NCBI GenBank assembly: GCA_008828725.1
Contig: MEHQ01003415.1
Location: forward strand, 1 to 64,000
Length of the DNA: 64,000 bases
Direction: 5' to 3'
DNA from: Saccharina japonica
Taxonomy: Eukaryota; Sar; Phaeophyceae; Laminariales; Laminariaceae
Shown piece by piece: positions 47,449 through 61,300 of this stretch (position 1 is the stretch's first letter; each line of letters starts with the position of its first letter). The notes under the pieces are model-generated. The model saw nothing but the letters and a program-made list of their open reading frames with translations. It searched no databases and was not told the origin of the DNA. A program made the translations under genes and the position numbers.

Positions 47449-47513
47449 CCCATACGGTACTCCCATACGGTACACCCATACGGTACACCCATACGGTACA
47501 CCCATACGGTACA
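47449..47513. repeat. 13-bp tandem repeat, five units
   Basis: CCCATACGGTACA (second unit with T in the last position) repeats five times in a row with almost no variation. The low divergence suggests recent expansion. Confidence 0.9.
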
Positions 47514-47569
47514 AGACACCTACTGTAATACTAAGCATAAATACAAATCGCCTGGCGTGGTTATGCAAA

Positions 47570-48310
47570 AGGGTGCATTTACACACTAATTGCACATATA
47601 AACGGCTCTCTACTTTTCTGTAAACTCTATGTCTGACTCGCTTGGGGTCTCGTGGTCCCAGTAGGTCCCAGTAGGTTTCTTGTACTGTAGGTCATGCTGC
47701 AGTCCCGTCTATTTGTGGGTACTCGCCCGTTTGTTGGCGGGGGTCTTGTCTCTACGGGAAAGTGCCGCCCGTTGCATCCTGGAGAGCTGGACCACTACCG
47801 TCCATGGGGGAGGCCATACCCAGAGAACCGTCTAAAGCGTCCTTAATCGGCGAGAAGATGCGTCGATAAAACAAGTTCGTGCAGGCCAAGTAAAACCGAT
47901 TTCGGGTTTGCTGTTGTGGATAAACAGATCCCTCCATAAGGTGATAAAATGTTCATCTGAACGCTCGCGGGCGTGCACAAAAAGTAAGCACACTTACCAT
48001 CCGCTTTTCGATGTCCTATAGGCGGGCGTGGGCATCATACCACGTGACGTCCATCGAAAAATGATTCTTAAGCTAGCCGGCTGTGACCGCTACAAGGAGT
48101 CATCCTCTCGGCCGTCACCTCTGAACACGGTGATGACGGGTTCTGGTTTCAGGAGGTGGTGCACGTTTCCCCAGCACGTATGTTGTATATGTATCCTCTA
48201 CCGTACTTTGTCCCTACGGCGGGTACTCTGAGGGAGAACACAAGCTACCGTCGGACAGGTGATAGCTAAAGTGAGGATAACGAGCCCCCACAGAACAGCG
48301 AGCCATCGAG
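47570..48310. repeat. unclassified dispersed repeat R, copy 1
   Basis: Shares long stretches with 51430-52450, for example CATCCTGGAGAGCTGGACCA, GTGCACGTTTCCCCAG and CGAGTACTCTGAGGGAGAAC-like sequence, in the same order and orientation. No open frame, LTR ends or terminal inverted repeats are clear. Confidence 0.75.
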
Positions 48311-50041
48311 TCATCCCACGGTAGGGGCGCAGCAGAATTTTCTGAGCTCCTCACATGAGGAACTCAATATCTCACCCGAAACATGACTTCGGAAACATTC
48401 GCTCGTGCAACCCGTCCAAACTTTTCAATGCGGTAGTCCAAAAACGAATATATCAGTAAATTAATAATAGTATCCAGTGGTTACACACGTGAGGAGTACA
48501 ACCGGTCAGAAAATATTGAGCCTGAAAGTGGTACCCCTACCGTGGGATTGCTCCATCCGAAGCGTACGATACGCTATCCACACTAATATGACGCACCCAA
48601 GAGCACACCACGGCGTAGTTCATCCACCATACCATGACGGCGATCGACGGATATACGGAGGAAAGCGTGGGGTCATATACTGGGGCTTTATGGTGCTGCA
48701 GTAGCCGGTGGGTACGCTATGTAATGCTTGCTGTGTCGCAGTTCGTGTGCCCGGAAGGCTGTCCTATCAGGTTGCCGTGCCTATTTGACTTTAGAAGCTA
48801 AACATTTTGAAACAGCACGGGCTGCTGGAGTAGACAAATGTATCCGACGTATTGTGATCTACACGGAATGCGCGTGGTGTGGCGATATTTGTGTGATACC
48901 GCAAGCGCTTAATGCACTCGCGCTCTTCGTGTGTTCCCTATACCTTGGCTAGGGGATTCACATGTAACAGGGCGCCAGAACAATGCCTGGGTCGTGCTTG
49001 GAGAGCAGGCTCACGATGTTTATTCGTTTGGAGGGACGTCTTCGAAGCGTAATCGCTTGGCGCGAGCGGTCGAATGCCGCGGAGGTTCATCCCCTTACCC
49101 TCAATGCCTACTGTGTCGCGTTTTCTGTTTTGGATTGCCTTACCGCGTAAATACCCACGAATACTTGTGTGTCGTTTCGTTCGCCTCGTTGTGCCGCTGT
49201 TTACTGCAAAAAGACCGCGGTTATATAGCGTATAGCTCACTTGCTCAGCTCGAGTTAACTTGACCTTGGCAGCGAGGTCCTTTGCTTGTGCTCCGGGTAT
49301 TTCTCTCGTAGGCCTCATGGCACGAGATATATCGCGGGGCAGGCGGCAAAACAAGTTTCCCAATGATCCATGTGAAATAATATACCAGCGTGGCCTCGTC
49401 TGATTTAGAAACGGGGGCCCACACGGCCTACAGCAACACTCCCGAGACCCTAGAACACGGAACTCCCTCCAGCGAGTCAGAATATGAGCCAACCTCTGCA
49501 AAATCAGACGCGCTCTTTTGCATCTGGTGTAGGAAAACAGAGCCGCGCTGGGGTTGGTGGTCGTCAGGAAGCAGACAAGTAAAAATAAACGCTCTCTTAC
49601 TTGTTCGGGATCTTGCGCGCCGTGACTGTAGGATTGTCTCCGATACGACACAATCGGCAAACGATAACCCTCTGGTGTCGCCCGCAGTCGGGTATAGTAA
49701 CATGCCAAGACTCGAACTGCCTGAAAAACAGATATGTTCATGACCTCATGCATCAAACAGAGAGGCCGGCCAGGAACTTACTTGCCTCTCCTCCCTAGAG
49801 TATCGCGACCCCCTGCGACTCGATCGTCCACGGAAGAAGCTGACAACATCCCAGAACGAGAGAACGGCCGTATCTCGGCGGTAAAAACGGCTCTTATTAC
49901 AGACCCGCCTAGGCAATACAAGCAAGCCAGCGCGAGGTTTACCTCACTAGCAGCCAGAGCGAAACACACCTGTCTACTGGCCCAACCTCCTATGTTGATT
50001 GAGTCAAGCAGATAATCATCAAAATATAACCGTCGTAATCA

Positions 50042-50105
50042 ACGCATGCTACAGTAGGGGTGCACCTGAAATTCCGGTGCTTCTCACTTAAGGGGCTCCT
50101 ACGCG
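50042..50105. mobile_element. MITE family M, fragment
   Basis: Begins ACGCATGCTACAGTAGGGGT and continues through CACTTAAG to GGCTCCTAC, matching the left ~60 bp of copies 2 and 3. The rest is missing. Confidence 0.55.
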
Positions 50106-51429
50106 CCACCCTAGACTGACGTTGAGGAACGAATGATCCCGACAATCCGGTCCGCAATCCGCACGGGCTACTTACTGTAGGGACCGATGGACCGAATGTA
50201 CTCGTAAACCTAAACTGGAAATGCAAAAGAATAGGGTAGTTCCTCAGTCTGGGGGGGGGGGGCGTCAGCCAGAAATGTTTGGGCACGAGGCATGCACGCC
50301 CTTACCTTAGCACGGATCGATCGCGACGTACACGCACACAACCATGGTTGGCTACATCTGTCTGCAGGGCGGTGCATTACGAACAACGTTTGCGCACAGA
50401 GAACCTTACTTGCCTACAGTACAGGTGTACAGTATCTACGTAGGTCGCACTCATCTCTCGATGACTTAAAAAACACAGGAATTTACCGCTAGGAAGCGGG
50501 TATTCCTGATAGCGGACCCTGCAAACCGCCACGGAGGTGCCAATGTTACTACGTGAAAACCATAGACGCCAAACCACATGGCATTTGATGAAACGTCGAC
50601 CACAAAGAAGGAGAGGTCCGCCAAGTATGCCACAAGTACTGGCAGTAACGCCCCCTTGACACTGCCCTGAATGAAAGACGAACACTCGTCCGCTACACTA
50701 CCAGAAGCCACAAACATCGGGCTTGTTATTTCAGAAGTGCTAATAGACGACCTACGTACATTAGCGAACGCGTCGTCAAGCTAGTATGTGGTGTGTAATC
50801 GCTCTTCCCGAGAACATGCTTGGACCAACATTCAGCCTACATATCGAGTACAGGTGGTTGCCTGAAACCTCCAAATAAGACAACCGGTGGACTCTTATCT
50901 GGTGGTCATCTCTCGTACAAAACACCAAGTACGTACCTGTCAGCCACAAGCCCCACAGGTACAGCCGTCGAAACATACCAAGCATCGTATAATTCGTGTA
51001 TCGCTATGGAATATAAAAATCAATTCACCGACTCCCCTGTTCTTCCTAGCGAAATTCTCGGAGTCGCGCACGAATAGCCGGATTGGGGCGATCACCAGGA
51101 TCGGAGGGAACGCATCAAGTCGTGAACCGGTATGTTTGTCAAGAAGCAAGACAGGTAAGAAAACGTTTCCGTAGGTTTGTTTACGGCACACAAAACGTAA
51201 CAATTGTCTTAGAACAAAAGTTTGCAACGGCTGGATTGCGTCCTTGCAGCACGTCGGTGAAAACACCTGAATGCCGCCTGTTAGAAGATCTCACAGAGCA
51301 AAGTCAAGCACACATCGTGCGGTGAGTCATATGAAACCACCGGGTGCACCCTCGCCCAGTACAGGACATCTAATAGGAAGCAGAAACACTACCCCAGGCT
51401 GGATTTCTTGGTTGGAAAATAGTGCGTTC

Positions 51430-52450
51430 TACTGTACACTAAGTTCACATTTACACGACTTTCTTGTTTTCCTTCAAAATATCGGCCTGACTCTCTTGGG
51501 GGTTTCGTATTCTCAGTGGAGTCCCGGCACTGTAGGCCATGCTGCGGGCGCGTCTTTTTCTGGGTGCTCGCTCGTACGTTGGTGGCGGCCTTATCAGTAC
51601 GCGCCGCCCATTGCATCCTGGAGAGCTGGACCACTGCCGTCCAAGGGGAAGGCCATGCCCAAAGGGCCGTCCACAGCGTCTGTGAGTCCGCGAAAAGGTG
51701 CGTTGACAAAACAAGGTCATGTAGGCCAAATAAAACCGATTCGAGGTTTGTCATCGTGGATAAGCAGATCATTTCATATGGTGATACAACGTTCATCTGA
51801 ACTTTCGCGGGCTGTACAGACGCATGCTACGATAGAGGTGCACCTTGTTTTTTCTGAGCTCCTCACTTAAGAAGCGTCATACCTCACCGAAAAAAGGATT
51901 TTGGAGGAAACTAAAAGTGCTGCCAGATCAGAAATCTCACGACCGAAGTACACTCTGAAACATATTTCGTCACAAGAATGAAAGTCCGACGAATTTGGGC
52001 TAAGGAGCCCGATCGTTCAGAAAACGATTCAGCCAAAAAGTGCTACCTCTACCGTAGCACGCGTCTACACTAACGTTACGGTAGGCACATCGACTGAACG
52101 GTTTTCCTTTCACTGAAATTAAGCACGTCGACTAACCGATTTGCCTTTCCCTAATTCCGGACGTGAGTAGCATAGCGTGTAACGCCCATCGACATATACT
52201 TCTCAATTTGGCCTGGTGTATTAGCCAAGGGGCGTCCTCTTCTCGGCGGGACGCCTCTAAACACGGTGATAAAGGGCTCTTTTTTTCAGGAGGGGTGCAC
52301 GTTTCCCCAGAACATTTGTGATATGTAAATCCTCTACCGAAGTTTGTCCATACGGCGAGTACTCTGAGGGAGAACAAAATATACCGTCGGATAGGTGATC
52401 GCTAACGTGAAGACAACGAGCACCCAACATAACAACGAGCCACCCAAGGC
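51430..52450. repeat. unclassified dispersed repeat R, copy 2, split by a MITE
   Basis: Parallel to 47570-48310 but interrupted at 51815-52069 by MITE copy 3 and its target duplication. The sequence resumes after the MITE at the equivalent position, so the MITE inserted into an existing R copy. Confidence 0.75.
51819..52065. mobile_element. MITE family M, copy 3 (best preserved)
   Basis: Length is 247 bp. Terminal inverted repeats GACGCATGCTACGATAGAGG (left) and CCTCTACCGTAGCACGCGTC (right) differ at three of 20 positions. Flanking TACA at 51815-51818 and 52066-52069 gives a 4-bp target duplication. There is no coding capacity, so it depends on a transposase elsewhere. A 4-bp random-type duplication is compatible with Sola- or Ginger-like transposases but does not identify one. 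Confidence 0.9.
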
Positions 52451-52892
52451 ATGAGATACGCCAAATATGTTTTCTGTGATATACCCAACCCAAGAGCCCA
52501 AGGACAGTGCTGTAGCTTGTACTCTGGGATGTCAGGTGTGTATCACATTTTTGCGTTAAGCGCCTGCCAAACGAAGGGGCCTCTGAAACACGTGCCTGCC
52601 CCCTCGCCAACGGTATCATGTGGCAAACCAATATTGTGCCTGATGCATATGAAGACACGACCCTCGCCCCGGACCTGGGACCCTCTCGCTCGGCCGTGTA
52701 GTGCCACCACTCAATATACTCGACCAATGCTCAAACAATAGCGATGATGCTGCTGTGATATTTATATAGGTACCCTAGGGTGTTGTTATCTTGCTATGGA
52801 CAGTATGGTACGCCGGTACCAGATACGTGCATTAACACTACTCTAGCAGTAGTGTGTGTGTGTTTCCTCGGATATATGGGCGCCAAACTTAC

Positions 52893-53765
52893 AGTCTGCG
52901 TGCTCTCCGCGGATGCATCCCTTGCCATTCATTATCATGTCTCCGGCGGCGTCCCGCGTGGGGACCATGGTCTCGCCGAGAATACCCTTGGCACCGTTGC
53001 TGACATCGGTGTGGTCGATCCCAATGTTCATCTGCCAGCTCTCGCGGTCCGGCAGGTCGATCGTGTCGGTCGGGTCTTCCACAACGGCTTCGTAACGCCT
53101 GCCGTGGCTGAGACGAATCGTCGCTGCCGGGGTAACAATCTGGAAGGACGCATGCTCCGACTGGTGAGCGAACAGTCCGCCGGCCACCTCCGCGGAGCGA
53201 GCGACATAATCGATGCAGTCTGCCATGTTTGTCACGCTGGGATTTGCAAGAATCCAGTCTCCCATGCTCAGCGCCGCGCTCAGCTGTCGGCTTTCCCGGG
53301 CGTCCTCCTGCTCCTTCCTCGCCCAGTACGCCGCGTTCTCCTGCTTTTTCTTCTCCCAGTACGCCTTGAACCCGAACGACCTGCACTCACCAGGAGTGTT
53401 AACCGCGGAAACCTCTATACCCGGAGCGAACGAGACCGTCCCCGGCGCCGCTAGAGCCTCTTTCCCGTCGAGGAGAACGGTCAGCGAGCCATCTGCAAGA
53501 CAAGGGGATACTCCCTCGGGGCAGGCAGCGTACAGGTTGTGAGGCGTTTTGGCTGCTACGATGATGCTGTGCTCATTCCCGTCATCATCAGCGGTGAGGA
53601 GCGAGAACCCGGTGATGTACGTGGTCTCCGGCACGGAAGGAACCGGGACCGTGACGCGCATGTTGACCTGCATAGACGGTGGGTCGGAGATCAGGGCATA
53701 CCATCCATTGTCTTTGCCCGTGAAGTCGAACTTTTGGCCGAAGAAACCGGTCATGTGCGGATCGC
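52893..53765 (-). CDS. D-like domain exon of the secreted modular protein
   Basis: This 873-nt exon opens with GDPHMTGFFGQKFDFTG, the start signature of von Willebrand D-like domains (DPH-x-TGF ... FDF). Further landmarks are WYALISD, VNMRVTVP, GECRSFGF, a charged helix (YWEKKKQENAAYWARKEQ), SEHASFQIVTP and IRLSHGRRYE. From memory the arrangement resembles proteins in brown algae and oomycetes; function is unknown. The acceptor (TCAAAACAG) and donor (GACT then GTAAGT) are both strong, and the frame agrees with the preceding B-type exon. Confidence 0.88.
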
Positions 53766-56700
53766 CTGTTTTGATAAGGAGGGGGAGAGTGGCCGAGAAT
53801 GCAAGCGGGCATTGTCAAGGTGAGAGGGCAGAAGATATATTGAGCGTGCTGTAGACGCGACGCATCCAAATGATACGCTTTGGGGGCATGCTATACAGCG
53901 GTACCTGTACTCTGATCCGGGTGTCAATTTTCCTAGCAACAGGTCCGTGTATGTGTTTTGCACTATGAATGGTTCCTTCCCGTATTGGTACCTAAGCCGT
54001 GTATGGGACACGTAACTATTGACCATCGCGCAGGTGTCCAGTGGGACAAATACGTGGCGGAAAACAACCGTGTACCACAGCCACGGCTTACCTTCGGCGA
54101 TCACACAGACAGATGTTTTCTTGGAGCAGAACTTCCTATCCGGCTTACCCGCGCAATGGGCGCCTTCCGTACACCCTGGAAGGGTTGACGAAGGAAGGGA
54201 GAGACAATTCGATCAAACGGCAACCTCAGCCCAGCGACGACACCATGGGTCTGGTGCACGGCGGCTTATCTACACAGGGATGCCATTCTCATACCATATG
54301 CAAAGGAAACTGGCCTTTCTGCGCAGGGGCCCATGTTCTGTGTAGGGTGTGCTTCCTAGACAAGTCGGTAACAGGGCAGCCATGCGCAAATCTAGCTCGA
54401 TTAGAACCGACCTAATGCCTTGCATGGTGTTCGCGCCATCATGATTAACATGCGTTCCCCACAAGAGCTATGTTGGTGGGTTATACCATAGGTACGCCAC
54501 TACTCTGTATTTGTAGATGCCCGGCACTGCTAAATGGCTTCCGGGGTACGTGGTTTAGCTCCCAATATATCAGATCCCAGGGTCTTGAAGCATGGGCTTC
54601 CTCCCCCGTCCTGCTGTCACGATGATTATTCATCTTGTCGGTACGAGCGCTGGTCTGTACCGTCCCGGGTTAAACTAGAAATAGCGCACGTAGTCATCTA
54701 TGCAAGCATAAAACGTGTCAAGGTACCAGGCATATGACTAAACCGGTACAAGTTCAACTGTGGGTCGGCGAAGAGCAACGCCATTTTATATTGAAGCTGA
54801 CTCAAGTTCTAACGCTAAGATCTATATACGTGTACCAACGCAAGACTGATGGGAGCTGTGCGTATACGGTCTAGCATGTGGCTTTCCCTGGGTGGCTTCA
54901 TTTTGGGGCTTGCTGTTTGTAAGATCGCACAAAACACCGGCGGGCTGGGTTTCGTCATGCAGCTTGACATAGCGTGAGCGTGGCAGCAACCGTGCTGCTG
55001 AACAAAGCGAGTTTTACTAAATAGTAATAATACGTTCTGTCATTTATGTTTCCAAGTTTGTTCTTGCACAGTGCGTTGTGCCGCATAGACCCTGCCGCGC
55101 GAGTGGGCGAATTGAGCCCTACGGTCAGCCCGTACATACATACACAGAACAGTGTCATGCATACATCCACAACGAAAAGTTGAAAATGCTCGCGGAAATG
55201 CTCGCGGTTCATGGCGCGGTACGAGACGGTGGAGCTCATGACAAGGGACCAGCGGAGCACAAACATATAAAGCGCCCCACAGAATAGGCTCACCGCATCG
55301 TTGGGTAGCTACATCGAATATTCGTGTAGTACATTCACATTCCTCCTTGGCGCCTTTGCCGGGCAAGACGGAGCCCCTGTTCTTACCTGGTTTAGAGAAG
55401 CGATGCAATGCAGCAGGCGCATTCATATTAGAGTCAGACATGTGAACGTTACTGGTGGTTAACGGTTTAGGTCAAAAACCCAAGGTCCATGCTTTTGTGC
55501 CGAAGGTACTTCGGAAAACATGAAAGCAATGTATTGCGACCCATGCGGACCTTGCGTGCGAAGTCAATATTTTCAAGAGCGGCAAACGTCACGAGCCGTT
55601 GCTATCGGTTCGTGTGGTATACCTTGGATGGTGGCGATCGAAGAGCCTACTTATATAATACGTGCACTTGGGTATGAACACGACAACCTCCCCAGGGTTC
55701 GAGCTGTTTACGTAACACAGCCCTTGCTGTAGATGCAGACGCAGCACTTACCCGAACATCTGCCGTCCAGGAGGCAGCACTTCTTGTCCTTGCAATGTTC
55801 GTCGGCTTCGCACCCTGATTTTATGTTTTTGGAAATATACGGGCAGACACACAACGGACGGTGAAGTAAGCGGGTGTATAAGCAGCAACACATATTTGAC
55901 CACATTTGAGCGCATCAGAAGACAGACAGGTGGATCGGGGATGGAGCCATGACTGAACCATATTCCCTACAGAGTTTAGAGATTTCACCTGTTACAGCTG
56001 TATCGCCACTGTGTGCCTAATATAGTGCAATGAACACATCGACCATAATTAGTAGTGACCATACTTGTTTCGGCCACGTAACGGGACGTGTTGTCAAAGT
56101 GTGGCAATCCACTTTATGGTCCGTCCCGTTCATCCATAGCTGCAAGCACAGTATTCACAAACATGTCGGGTGTGTTGCATGCCGATCGCTCACTGTGAAC
56201 AGGATCTATGATGTCACATGTACGGTGTGTTTCACACGATACGAAACGCTTAATTGGATATAGCGGGCTTACTAGTCAACTAGAGGAGGGCCGGGTGCAT
56301 TAAGACCACAGGCGGAGTATAACACCCAGCGTTCGCGGCTGCAATATTTTCGGGGAATTGCTGAAGTCTGTGGGATTACACACCACGTCGGTTCGTTGGG
56401 ATGTGCTTCACACAATTAGCCTCAGACAAAATCAATCAAACAAGTACGTAGGGTGATCAAAACGGTGTTTTGGAGCCTGGCACGCATTTAACAGGATTTG
56501 GCTCATGCGTGAGAGCTGTCCGGTACACTATGTTCGGGTTGTATCCAATATACACTGTCATGCGGACACGTTCGTTCCTTACGTGCACGGAAATGGCTCT
56601 CAGGTCCTTGCCCAAAACGAGATAACTCGACGACAAACGCTGTGCATCGCGCAGCATGCAGCATATATTGGCAATCATGGCATGACACAGCGGAGGAAAG

Positions 56701-58265
56701 CCTCTGCTTGGAACGCTCCACGGCGACGAGAGACTCACCGCATCTGGTTGTGTCTGCTTTGAGGAGGGAACCTGACACACATTCGCATGCATTCTTGGCT
56801 TTAAGGCCGGCGAGGACGGATCCTTTGTCCTTTTCTGAGATGTGGAAGTAGGGCAGCCAAACAAGCATGGGACATGATTTCTCAGGCGGTCGGGGAGAGG
56901 GATAAAGTTTGGTTAACGTTACAACACCTTTGACAATTCACACAAGCCCAAGACATTGTTAATGTGTTTCCACAAGCGAGAAAGACGACGTAGAGGCAGT
57001 GCAGGCAAGACATTATTTTGCCGAATCGCCGCGAGATGTATCAACCATGAAGTCCAGGCTATAGGGGCCCAATACACGCGGGATGACAGCCCGTATAGAT
57101 TACGTCGCGCGTTTGGCGAGATGTTTACGAGCGAAGAAAGTGCTTCTCGTATGGGAAGTACCACCTCAACATGAGGTGTCACCTGCGCTTCGTAGAACGC
57201 TCGCTCGACGCGCAAACGGTAGGATCTCACATCGTTTTGACGGACGGTCACGTGCAAGATGGGTACCATGACCTTTCAGATATTTTCTTGTTTACCGGTA
57301 CCTACTGTAGTACCAATCAACGCCCCCCTTCCCCCCCCCCGAAACCGTAATCGTTATGTGCTTATGAACCCTTAACACCCACAACTGACAGTAAAGGAAG
57401 GCTCCAGCACTTACTCGAGCATACTCCTGCCGGGGTGCAACACTTGTTGTCCGAGCAGTGGCTGTCGTCGGTGCAACCTAGCGTAGAGGGGAGTACACAA
57501 ACGATGTGCCAGCGTGGCAGGGTAAGGACGCAAGCTGAGCCACGTAGCTTGTTGTCAACAGACGGGAACCACACGGCAAACGGTTGGGGGCAGATTGAAG
57601 CGGGAAGTTGGGCAGATTAAGCCGCAAGGATGACGATAGTTAAGTGATGGCTGTATCCCCTAACGATACCAATCGATACCCTTGATGCTCTGGCGATCCG
57701 AGGCGGTGGCTCGTCGGTGGCCGCAAAAAACGACGTGCCGTCGATCCTATGCAACGACGCTGCAGTCGGCCATACTTCTGTCGATCGCCGGCGGTGAGCT
57801 CCGTCGATCTCAGGTGATGACGTTCTGGCGATTCCAGACGGTGGTATCCCGGAAATCCCAGGTGACCATGCCCCAGCAACCCGAAGCGGTATTCCCGCAG
57901 CGGCCCCAGATGATTCCCCGACGATACCAGATGATGACACTTCAGCGATCCCAGACGATACTGCTTCAGAGGCCCCAGACTTTGACGATCTAATGATCCC
58001 CCGAGATGACGATCGGGCGACCGCAAGATGCTTCAACGATTCCAGGTGATAACCTCCGGGGATCTCATGCATTGATTGTCCGGCGATAGTTTGTTTTTCT
58101 TCGAAACCTTCCGTTCTAAGGCGGACAACCCCAACTCTTCGCACGGTGGCTGTAGTCGCACCCCAAATATGGTTTTGACCAGTTCCATGGCCTCACTGGT
58201 CTTGTGCGAGGTATTTCTGGGGCCTGTCTCCTCCTGTTTGGTTCAGATGCCACAACCCGCAATGA

Positions 58266-58310
<45 letters not shown>

Positions 58311-61300
58311 GGGAAATACTGTTTTCCGTCCTTGCTGCGAAGCTATTCCGCGCTGCGGGGGTTTGTGCGTCGCAATCGATCACGCTGAGTAGAAAAGCTG
58401 GCTTGTTCAAGCGAAGATGGTGGTGGTTGTGGACGACTCCTGCGCGTTTTGCTCGGATGAACTTGTGCACAGACCCATGTCTACGTTCAGTTAACAGCAC
58501 AGCACCTGTTTGTTGAATCCCAACTTCACTTTGATAATTTTCCGTTGAACTGCAACTTCAGGGATATTAAATAAATATTAACCCACACAACACATACGAT
58601 ATGACGTGCCATACACTCTGCTGTCGAGCATCGATACGATGCATGCTACTGCTGCTTATAGGTGCCCTCAAGAAGGCATTCGAGAGCCAAACCCCCAACG
58701 AAAGGGTTGCGAGAGCGTCGACACGCCCGTGGCTTGTCGTTTCGGGGACCGTTAATAAACAATCAATCCCCATGTGAAAAATAGATTGCAGATTATATCC
58801 GGAGGGAGTTAGGACTGCAATGCACCGTTTTCGGAATCGAAAAGACGTTACAGTGGACAACGGCGGCACCGAAAACCAAATACAAGGACCAAGTTCTTCG
58901 AATAAACGAATTCGAGATGACTTACCGCATTTTTCCCCTTTAGCGTCGAGCTTTCCAGAGAGGCATTCGCACGCATCGTTCGCGCGGGTATCGGCAAAAA
59001 CGGTTGCAGCGTCCCGATCTATTGTAGGGGAGGAAGAGCGACATAAAAAACGAATAGCAAGCATGGGGGGGAAATAGGGATACATGTGTTAAGCGGCACC
59101 CCCTGTCAGTATCTAAGGTACTCTTGATGCGACCCAACCGATGTCGCCCGCTTGCGCGTTGACATATAACTTAAGGAGTGTTTTCTCTCCAGGGAGTGTA
59201 CGTGTCTACTGAATCGTGGAAGCGGTTCGATCGCCCATCCCGCTTGCAGACCGTGATAATCGAAATTTACTCCGTCGTCGACCTTGGGGCATGAAACGTC
59301 CGTCACGGGCGCTTTTCTACATGCCGCTCGTACTCCAGTTGACCTAGATGCATCCGTATGAAAGAGACGGAATACCATCGGTTCGACCTACTTTCTCAGC
59401 AATACTGTGCGTTCACCCGCTTCAAGGCAAGACCTGGCTAACACTCACTTGAGCATATGTGGTTTGCCTTGCAGCAGAAGGGGGGCTCGCAGTCTGGGTT
59501 CGCGTCGTCGCACACTTGTTTTTATTGTTGAGAATAGGCGAGCAGGCAGAAAACAGTTGGGGAAAGGGGCAGGGCTTTAGTGCCACACAACACATTTGAT
59601 CAGACTTGAGCACGCCCGAACGCAGACAGATGGATCGGGGAAGACACAATGGTCAAGACCACGGTACCTGCAAAGGTACAGGCATAGGCGACTCCCACTA
59701 CTTCATATAGGCGCCGCTTTGGGTTTAGCTAGTATATATGCGCACGTCCTTCAAACAATAGAAGCGACCCGCGTTGGATTCGAACACGAAACACATCATG
59801 CTGTGGAAATGTTAACGTCTACTTAAAGGGCCGGTCCCTCACGTTGATTGATGCTGCACAGTAAGCACAACACTCAAGGTATCGAGTGTTTTTTCACTTT
59901 GTTGATGGCTCACGGTAAGCAGGAAAATAAAATTTTATCATCATACCAGGTGTCTTTCACACAACTGGAAATGCCTTTACGGGTGTCGCTGGTCCAGTAA
60001 GCAAACATGGCAATGCCGGATGCATTATCGCTATGTGTATATTAATAGTATGATCCCCAGCCTTCGCCTGTCAATACTTTTGTATTGACGGATTGAACTC
60101 TTTGGGGTTAGACATCACACCGGTGCTCTAAGATGATACTCATACAGGTTTCTTCGAACGGACAACTGCAGTACGGCTGGTCAAACCCGTGATGAAGACT
60201 ACACTCGTGTTGTATGCTAAAGACACTGCCACCCAAGCGATTCCTGGTCTACCATTAGTCCTCAAATAAACGGAACCTCGTCGGCGTCACATACCCTCAA
60301 CGAACAAATTCGACATAAAACCGCTATGTATCGTGCATTGCGGGGCATAGGCGATTATGGCAAGGGACGCTGCAGCACAATATATGTTCTTAGTGCCCCA
60401 CGCAGATGATACGAGACTCACTGCATCTGGTCCCGAAGAGAGCGCCAGAAGCGCATTCGCATGCATCGCTGGCTTGTCTGCCCGGTGCGACGGCACCCTT
60501 GTTCCTAGCTGAGGTTTGCAGGCAGTGCAGTCAACCAAGCGCGGGATAGATTTGCCCAGACGGTCGGGGTTAGGGTTAACATTAGCTTAGAGTTTACAAC
60601 AATAATTAAACCAATTCTCACTCATCCAACACGTTAATGGTTTTCCTCATTCTGGGGAGACGGTGTAGGGAGGGAGGGGGCAATACATTCAACGCCCAAT
60701 CATGACTCTTGAAAAAAATCAACAGCACCCTTCCATCGAACCAAGACACTCTTGGAGTGTATTCCCGACGAATGCTACGATAGAGGTGCACCGTGATGTT
60801 TCTGCCTTATAAGGGTGGTCACTTATTATCACTTGAGGAGCTCCATACCTCACCCGAAAACCGGTTTTGCAAAAAACCAAAAGTGCTACACCGACCAACA
60901 ATTCCATTAGCTAGGTACACTATGGAAAATATGGCAACACAAGAATGCAAGTCCGATCAATTTGGGTTAAGGCGCCCAATCATTCAGAAAACAAAATCAG
61001 CCGAAAGTGCTACCTCTCTCGTAGCACCCGTCTCCCCAAGTGTATTCCTCCGCGGGTTTCGTGAAACGCGCGCAAGCGAAATAGGTCCTTCGAGGGTTAG
61101 AAGTGCCGCTTCAATGCCAATTGTCTCTGATCATACTTCTCACCTAGGGGTCGAGCGCGGCGCGCGACGGCCGAATCGGTTTGGCGGACGGTCGCGCGCA
61201 CGAAGGGTGAAGATCGCTTTACGAACTAATACTTCACGTTTGTACTGGTTGAAGCTAGGAGTACGAATTTCACCCCCCTAAGTCGGGCCCTGTCGGCAGT

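Larger units (their letters stand above)
46133..52892. other. gene-free stretch rich in dispersed repeats
   Basis: It contains a 13-bp tandem repeat (47449-47513), two copies of an unclassified dispersed repeat (47570-48310 and 51430-52450), one complete MITE (51819-52065) and at least one MITE fragment (50042-50105). The frame at 48938-49756 (minus, 272 codons) is open but has no family resemblance. A C-terminal exon of the secreted modular gene may lie in 52100-52890; I could not identify it. Confidence 0.5.

Noticed and set aside
48938-49756. 272-codon minus-strand frame
   Set aside because: No family resemblance and composition like its flanks; probably a chance open frame.
59740-59815. 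B box-like GTTCGAATCC on the minus strand
   Set aside because: No convincing A box or cloverleaf at the right distance.
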